The notes under the pieces were generated by a model. That model was not told where the DNA came from. It worked only from the letters and a program-made list of their open reading frames with translations, and ran no database searches. A program made the translations under genes and the position numbers. From assembly GCF_030269925.1 (NCBI RefSeq), contig NC_085110.1, positions 1,736,001 to 1,800,000 on the forward strand: 64,000 nt of DNA, written 5' to 3'. Shown here in pieces: positions 58,341 through 64,000 of this stretch; the first letter of the stretch is position 1; each line of letters opens with the position of its first letter. Source of the stretch: Bombyx mori. Taxonomy: Eukaryota; Arthropoda; Insecta; Lepidoptera; Bombycidae.

Positions 58341-59784
58341 GCTTAATACTCCCCTTAACTGATTCGATCGATTTTTATGGTCGAGGAACAAGCCACTACT
58401 GATTTTTGTGTCTAAAAGCATATTTTTAACACGCTCTATGAGCTGGAGCACATAATAAATTGTATGGAATGAAATCTTTCAAAGTACCTAATGTTCGCAA
58501 ACTCTAAGAGGTACCATTAGGTTAAAATTATCACCTACAATATTATAAGTTAACACTGTAATAATTTTATAAATTTAATTATATTATTATAATTATATTA
58601 TTTAATATATGAATATATATTTAGACGAATTCCAAACTAAAACAAAATTTTGTTCGACTCGCGATTATAGCGTCTTTTTATTATTTATTATCTTATTTAT
58701 TTTATAATGATGAAACTTTATTTAAAATATATTGTTTAAAATAATCAAAAGTGAATAAGTCGTAGATTCATCATATTATTATTTAGCATTTAGTCAAAAT
58801 TTTATATAATAAATTATATTGCGGAGCTAGGGAGTCTGTGCGTTTAAACGTGCTAACGTCACGTATTACTGATCTGACTTCAATCATCCGTTTTAAGCTA
58901 ATTTTACCCGCTTACTATAAGCATATTCGCCAACATATTTATATAATGTTATATATAACTATACATATATCTTACATACACAAACTTAATTATTTATCAT
59001 CGAGAATATCTTTATTACATTATAAGTTTATCCGCTAAAAATTGTTTTTATTTTGATGGAAGTATTATTAATATAGTGACCATTATTTTTGTAGGAAAAA
59101 ACAGGACAAGGAGCAAAAATAATAATTTTGTTATGGGTAATTACAAAACAGTGGACATTTAATATGATATTCAGCCAAAACTGAGCGATTGCTTGAACTT
59201 AAACACTAATTAGTAAATAAACTGTGCAATAATAATACACGCATCATTTTTCTTCTAATCGGTTATTTGTGAACTTCATTATTATACATTTAAACTGTAT
59301 TTTTACATTCAAATATTATATTTGAGTACCATTTAAATTTAATTGAAAATCAGTAGAAAACAGTACAAAAAAATTAATAAAGAGTATTTATGATTACAAT
59401 ACGAATGGTCATCATAATTATTAAGTACCTACCACTTTTTAGCGTTTTCTCGAAAATCTAAGAGGTCATAAAAAATACACTGTTATTATTAGGCATACAT
59501 ATATTATAAGAGACGTTATTATTTGCACAATATGTTATAGGTTATATACATATATCACAAGCGAAGTTTTTTATTGGTACATACATTTTATCACAACATA
59601 AATACCGCCTTCGATCTTGAGACTTGAGTCTACGTTTAAATCATTCAGATACGTATTTCATTGCGGCATTTGTACACTGACATAGTTGCATCGTACCATT
59701 TAGACCACGATGAACTCAAAACGAATTAACTACAGCACGAATACTATTTAATAATTTAGGCATTCCACATATATGTTGTTTCAG
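58341..59784. other. Very AT-rich intergenic sequence
   Basis: Long A/T-only runs (58550-58620, 58680-58760). Nothing recognised. Confidence 0.5.
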
Positions 59785-60029
59785 TTACTGGTGGTAGGAC
59801 CTCTTGTGAGTCCGCACGGGTGGGTACCACCACCCTGCCTATTTCTGCCGTGAAGCAGTAATGCGTTTCGGTTTGAAGGGTGGGGCAGCCGTTTTAACTA
59901 TACTTGAGACCTTAGAACTTATATCTCGAGGTGGGTGGCGCATTTACGTCGTAAATGTCTATGGGCTCCAGTAGCCACTTAACACCAGGTGGGCTGCGAG
60001 CTCGTCCAACCATCAAGCAAAAAAAAAAC
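59785..60029 (+). mobile_element. Bm1 SINE, headless
   Basis: GTTACTGGTGGTAGGACCTC to CGTCCAACCATCAAGCAAAA. Confidence 0.92.
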
Positions 60030-60277
60030 TGTCTATTAAAAAAAATAATTATATATACACCATTGATATTGTGGTGTGCTGATTAATCTAAATCGACGAA
60101 TTAAAATACCACGATAAGATAAAACTGTGGGAAAATAATAACGCATTTATATTTATCTGTAGAACTGACGTGGTCCTATTAAAATTTTGCGTATTTATTG
60201 TTCATCACTTTTATCAATTGACATTTTTAGATAGAAGACAATATTTTGCTGATAATTTTGCTCGGTTTAAGCGTTTT

Positions 60278-60475
60278 TCCCCTACTTTAGCCTAAGGGAC
60301 TATTCCAGCGCGAATGAATAGATAGATAAGCTCACGGGCTCAACCTGAGATAATTTGCTAACACTAGCCCTAGCAATAATAGTTCTTCGCAGAATCTACC
60401 GTCAGATTGGAATCGCGACCAATTGAACAGATCCAGCTAGAAACTCAGTGGGTTGTGTATACGGGCTAGGTTGCT
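60278..60475 (-). mobile_element. LINE 3' end, family 'C'
   Basis: TTTTTCCCCTACTTTAGCCT, GCTAACACTAGCCCTAGCAA, CTAGAAACTCAGTGGG. The flank 60476-60640 may be decayed coding sequence of the same LINE. Confidence 0.68.
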
Positions 60476-60936
60476 CATCGAATTCTTTGCCGGAGTCGAT
60501 GTGTTCGATTACTAGGACGACGGCCGTGCTTGAAGCCTAAAAGCACCTGCAGGGGATCGGGGAACATTTCAGGCTATAGCGGTGGTTGCGCTGCCTCGTT
60601 CCCTGGGTCGGATATGTAATAAGCGGAGGCCAATATAAGAGTATTATCGCGTCGCTCCACTTTGTCGAAGTAGCGTTCTGACACTACAGATATCTACGTA
60701 TCTATTCTAAATTTAATTCCTCAAGTACCACGGTGCTACGACGGCTATCCTGCAGAAACGGGATTGCTTGACCTGGAGAGAATTTATGTGCACGCGGACC
60801 ACATGAACGAACGCTGCACTTGCATAGGTTATGACGGACGTATGCACGTTTTATAGAATGTCACCTTTTTGTGAAGGGTTTAAGCTTAACACGTCGTACG
60901 TAATGACTGACTGAACTAATGCGATCTATAACTATT

Positions 60937-61177
60937 ATTTTTATCGCTAAGATGTGTGGACGAGCTCACGTTCCACCTGGTGTTAAATTGTTACCGGAGC
61001 CAGACATATACAACGTAAATGCCTCAGCCCACCGTGGAACAGGAGTTATAAGTTCCAGTTTTACAGTACAAAAGCTGCCCCACCCTTCAAACTGAAACGC
61101 ATTACTGCTTCAGGGCAGAAATAGACAGGGTGGCGGTACCTACCCGTCCAGGTTCACAAGACGCCCTACACCAATAA
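60937..61177 (-). mobile_element. Bm1 SINE, headless and diverged
   Basis: TTTTTATCGCTAAGATGTGT, ACTGAAACGCATTACTGCTT, ending ACGCCCTACACCAATAAA at the headless boundary. Confidence 0.8.
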
Positions 61178-61732
61178 AATACCGGGAAAATTGTTCCTTC
61201 GTTTGTACAATCGTTTCGCTCTTTATGACTAAATTAATAGGGGCCCTGCGTTACTTTGAGTTACTGGAACCTATATTTTATTATTATAATAGCCACATAT
61301 TTTCCTTTTATTTCATTAGTGTATTTCATGTTTAATAAAATTAGATTTATAACAATAATAACAATAAAACAAAAAGTGAAAATCATAATAATCTATGCTA
61401 ATCTAAAAAATAGTTTAAAAACACGCAAAGCCAAACTAAATATTGAAATAATAATTTTGTAAAATCTTATTCATCGGACGTTTTGAAGGTGATGAAAATT
61501 ACCTTGAAAGTTTCGGTTAAGTAATATTCAGGGTAGACTTATAGAGCGTTTTAATATTAATTTTAGTTTCTATGTCTGTCGTCTATTTGTTCCTAAACCA
61601 TTGATTGTGATGAAGCTTGGTATGCCAACCACTACCATGGTTAGCATTTCAGAAGGTGTTTCAAGAATTCAATGCTTTTCATACGATTAGACACAAGCGT
61701 CAGAGGCACAGAGGATACTATGAGCATTTCTG
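61178..61732. other. AT-rich intergenic, nothing recognised
   Basis: Low-complexity AT stretch at 61260-61460; no gene supported. Confidence 0.5.
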
Positions 61733-61850
61733 TAGGCAGCGGCTTGGCTCTGCCCCTGGCATTGCTTACGTCCATGAGCGACGGTAACCACTCACCATCA
61801 GGTTGGGCGTATGTTCAGCTGCCTACAAGGGCAATAAAAATAAACAAAAA
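61733..61850 (+). mobile_element. Family B SINE-like unit
   Basis: GTAGGCAGCGGCTTGGCTCT, CCCCTGGCATTGCTTACGTC, GCCTACAAGGGCAATAAAAA. Confidence 0.85.
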
Positions 61851-61972
61851 AATAATAATTTCAGAGTTCAATTTCAATAACATGGAAATAATGTCAATTG
61901 TATATTTGATGACAACGACAGAAAGTTCATTAAGCTAAGCACATACCCTTTCACCCCGCAGAAATACCTGAG

Positions 61973-62220
61973 TTTTTTTTTACTGCTTAGATGGTTGGAC
62001 GAGCTCACAGCCCACCTGGTGTTAAGTGGTTATTGGAGCCCATAGACACCTACAACGTAAATGCGCCACCCACCTTGAGATATAAGTTCTAAGGTCTCAA
62101 GTATAGTTACAACGGCTGCCCCACCCTTCAAACCGAAACGCATTACTGCTTCACGGCAAAAATAGGTAGGGTGGTGGTACCTACCAGCGCGGACTCACAA
62201 GAGGTCCTACCACCAGTAAA
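61973..62220 (-). mobile_element. Bm1 SINE, headless
   Basis: T tail with TACTGCTTAGATGGTTGGAC, body, ending GAGGTCCTACCACCAGTAAA. Confidence 0.92.
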
Positions 62221-62542
62221 TTGCGCATTGGAGCCTTTTGTATGATCTAGAGATGGATATTAACTATCCAGTTTATCTACAGCATTCGACTTCGTCGGCG
62301 TTCTACGTGTTATATGTATATAGCCTTCGACCGTTCCGGTTTGATGGAAAAGATACCCTATCCGTTCGGTAACATTAGCCTTGAAGGCGTTATTAGACGG
62401 AGTAACGACAACTATCAGAATATATTCGTTGTATAATGTTTCCACACCATTCGTCGGAATTGGCCACGAATATCAGTAAATAATTATGCAAATTAATAAA
62501 GTGCAAAAAAAAAACCTCATCAATGGTATGATAGGTAGGATT

Positions 62543-62727
62543 TATTTTTTTCCTACGTATTCGCTAGTAGCCTAGGAGGCTATTTCGGCTACGCCCTGAC
62601 GGGTAGGTGAGCACGTAAGTCCGTAGGCTCAACTTGGAAGAATTTGCTCACACCCGCCCTAGCAAGAGTAGTGCTTCGCAGAATTTACCATCCGGCGAGA
62701 AACTCAGTGGGGTGTGTCTATGGGTTA
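62543..62727 (-). mobile_element. LINE 3' end, family 'C'
   Basis: TTTTTTTCCTACGTATTCGC, CACCCGCCCTAGCAAGAGTA, GGCGAGAAACTCAGTGGGG, with a deletion between TTTACCATCC and GGCGAGA. Confidence 0.7.
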
Positions 62728-63191
62728 GTTCGCTCGCCTAACTTATATTTATATTAGACACAGAAAGGTGGTCACGACCTCAGCATTGAGAAGTACGATG
62801 CAAGGATATATTATCCGATGATGACCACACAGCACTAATTAGTCCGACAGTTTGCCTACTGCATTAAAAAATAGCTCATAATCACCGAGCGTCTGTTTTG
62901 CGTCAAATCTCTTTGACAATACTGGTACCCTATTCACTTACGGAAGATGATCAATTTATAGAGGCGCCCACATAATATAATGTATTGTAAAATTTTAATA
63001 ACATTTTTAATTACATCTTCACGATGCTGATACATATAATTCAGTCTGCGTAACCACATTATTTCAGTTACGTTCGATTCACTTTTTGTTACGGTCGTAT
63101 CGTGAGAAAGTTCTGACGTAACACTCTTTAATTTTTCGAGCAATTAAATCGAGCAGCGAAATTCTAATTGATTATTGACTGTTATGTTTGT

Positions 63192-63290
63192 TTAGGCAGA
63201 CGAGTTTGCTGTCCATCTGATATTAAGTAGTTACCGGTCCCTGTAGATAACACAATGTTAATGTCAACGACCTCCTTTGAACACGGATCT
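63192..63290 (-). repeat. Degenerate Bm1 or family B tail
   Basis: TTAGGCAGACGAGTTTGCTG, TCCATCTGATATTAAGTAGT, TACCGGTCCCTGTAGATAAC. Confidence 0.5.
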
Positions 63291-63579
63291 CAAATATACA
63301 TCATATTTTGTGATTAATGTCGATCTGAATGGCAAAAGTGTTAGAATTATTGAACTTGATTAAAAAATCATAATGAAGTGATCATTTTATTTTATTAACA
63401 TCGATTATAACCATTATAATATTTTTCATATTGTTTTCTTACTGACTATTTCTATTCCTAGTAAAATATAAATTAACATCTATAATGTTCGTCTTTCATA
63501 TTCATAGATTACGTGCAAAATGTTGCTGTGGATTCAATTTTCCAAGTGCATTTTCTTAGAGCTCAGTAAATAATACAAT

Positions 63580-63740
63580 ACAAGATCAAATCAAATCAAA
63601 TCAAATCAAAAAAAAATTATTCAACATAAATGAAAGTACATACTTGTTGAACGTCAAAAGAACTACCACCAATTCACAAGAACTAGCCTCCGTCCTGAGA
63701 AGAATTGGCAAGAAACTCAGCGGGCATGTCTTTTTTTTTT
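63580..63740. mobile_element. LINE 3' end with (TCAAA)n tract
   Basis: (ATCAA)n repeats, then AAGTACATACTTGTTGAACG, TCAAAAGAACTACCACCAAT, CCTGAGAAGAATTGGC and AAGAAACTCAGCGGGC, a phrase common in lepidopteran LINE 3' regions. Confidence 0.5.
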
Positions 63741-64000
63741 AAATATGTTTTTTTTTTTATTTTAGGTTTTTTTTTTAAATATGAATTCAGATCAGAATAA
63801 TACAGCAAAAAAGTTTATTTAAGAGGCACTTCCATTAAGATTTTTCGATGGTCACGTACCTAACCACGAAAGCTACGAAGCAATACAAACTTCAGCAAGT
63901 GAAAAATAAATATAATAAAACATCGTAACATCATTTACAATCATGTACATCTCTCAAACGACGATAAACACTAAAACTAATAGTGATAATAATCGTAAAT

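Noticed and set aside
1..64000. CRISPR arrays, operons, prophage or other prokaryotic systems
   Set aside because: The window is lepidopteran nuclear DNA; the short repeats seen are SINEs, MITEs and simple sequence, without spacer arrays.

Overview
The window is nuclear DNA from a moth of the genus Bombyx (B. mori or its close relative B. mandarina). I infer this from about twenty copies of the tRNA-derived SINE Bm1, from other lepidopteran-type transposons, from AT-rich spacers, and from split genes with GT-AG introns. Nothing prokaryotic is present.

Genes (left 19.4 kb). Two conserved genes converge tail to tail. On the + strand, seven exons between 174 and 11245 encode the last 440 residues of METTL13 (eEF1A lysine and N-terminal methyltransferase); the N-terminal half lies off the left edge. 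On the - strand, three exons between 19249 and 12057 encode a complete SUCO-type protein of 1046 residues: signal peptide, SUN domain, coiled coil and one membrane segment. Exon phases agree at every junction in both genes. About 810 bp separate the two stop codons. The SUCO start region carries an Inr motif and a DPE motif at the canonical spacing. Both proteins are housekeeping types (translation-factor methylation; ER membrane/SUN protein); nothing shows that they act together.

Intron 2 of METTL13 (598-7350) is swollen by transposons: two solo LTRs of one family, each with its own 4-bp target duplication, Bm1 SINEs, a half foldback MITE, a hAT-like end and LINE 3' ends.

Intergenic region (19.4-64 kb). 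I find no gene I can support. It is a mosaic of dead mobile elements: an internally deleted IS630/Tc1/mariner-type element (24744-25954), a broken Tc1 DD34E element (38412-40058) nested in a Helitron (38228-40308), a second copy of that Helitron (56544-56930), a third short Helitron (45784-46035), a pogo/Tigger-like MITE (41351-41696), a 170-bp near-palindrome (41875-42044), a foldback MITE family, fragments of several LINEs, and an apparently perfect 1351-bp tandem duplication (51344-54045).

Two SINE-like families dominate: Bm1, including many headless copies that start at one shared position, and a roughly 110-bp unit (called 'B' here) whose 3' tail aligns with that of Bm1. A third family (called 'C') is a LINE 3' end. 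Open frames of 60-100 codons outside the two genes are about as frequent as chance predicts at this base composition, so they are not annotated as genes.
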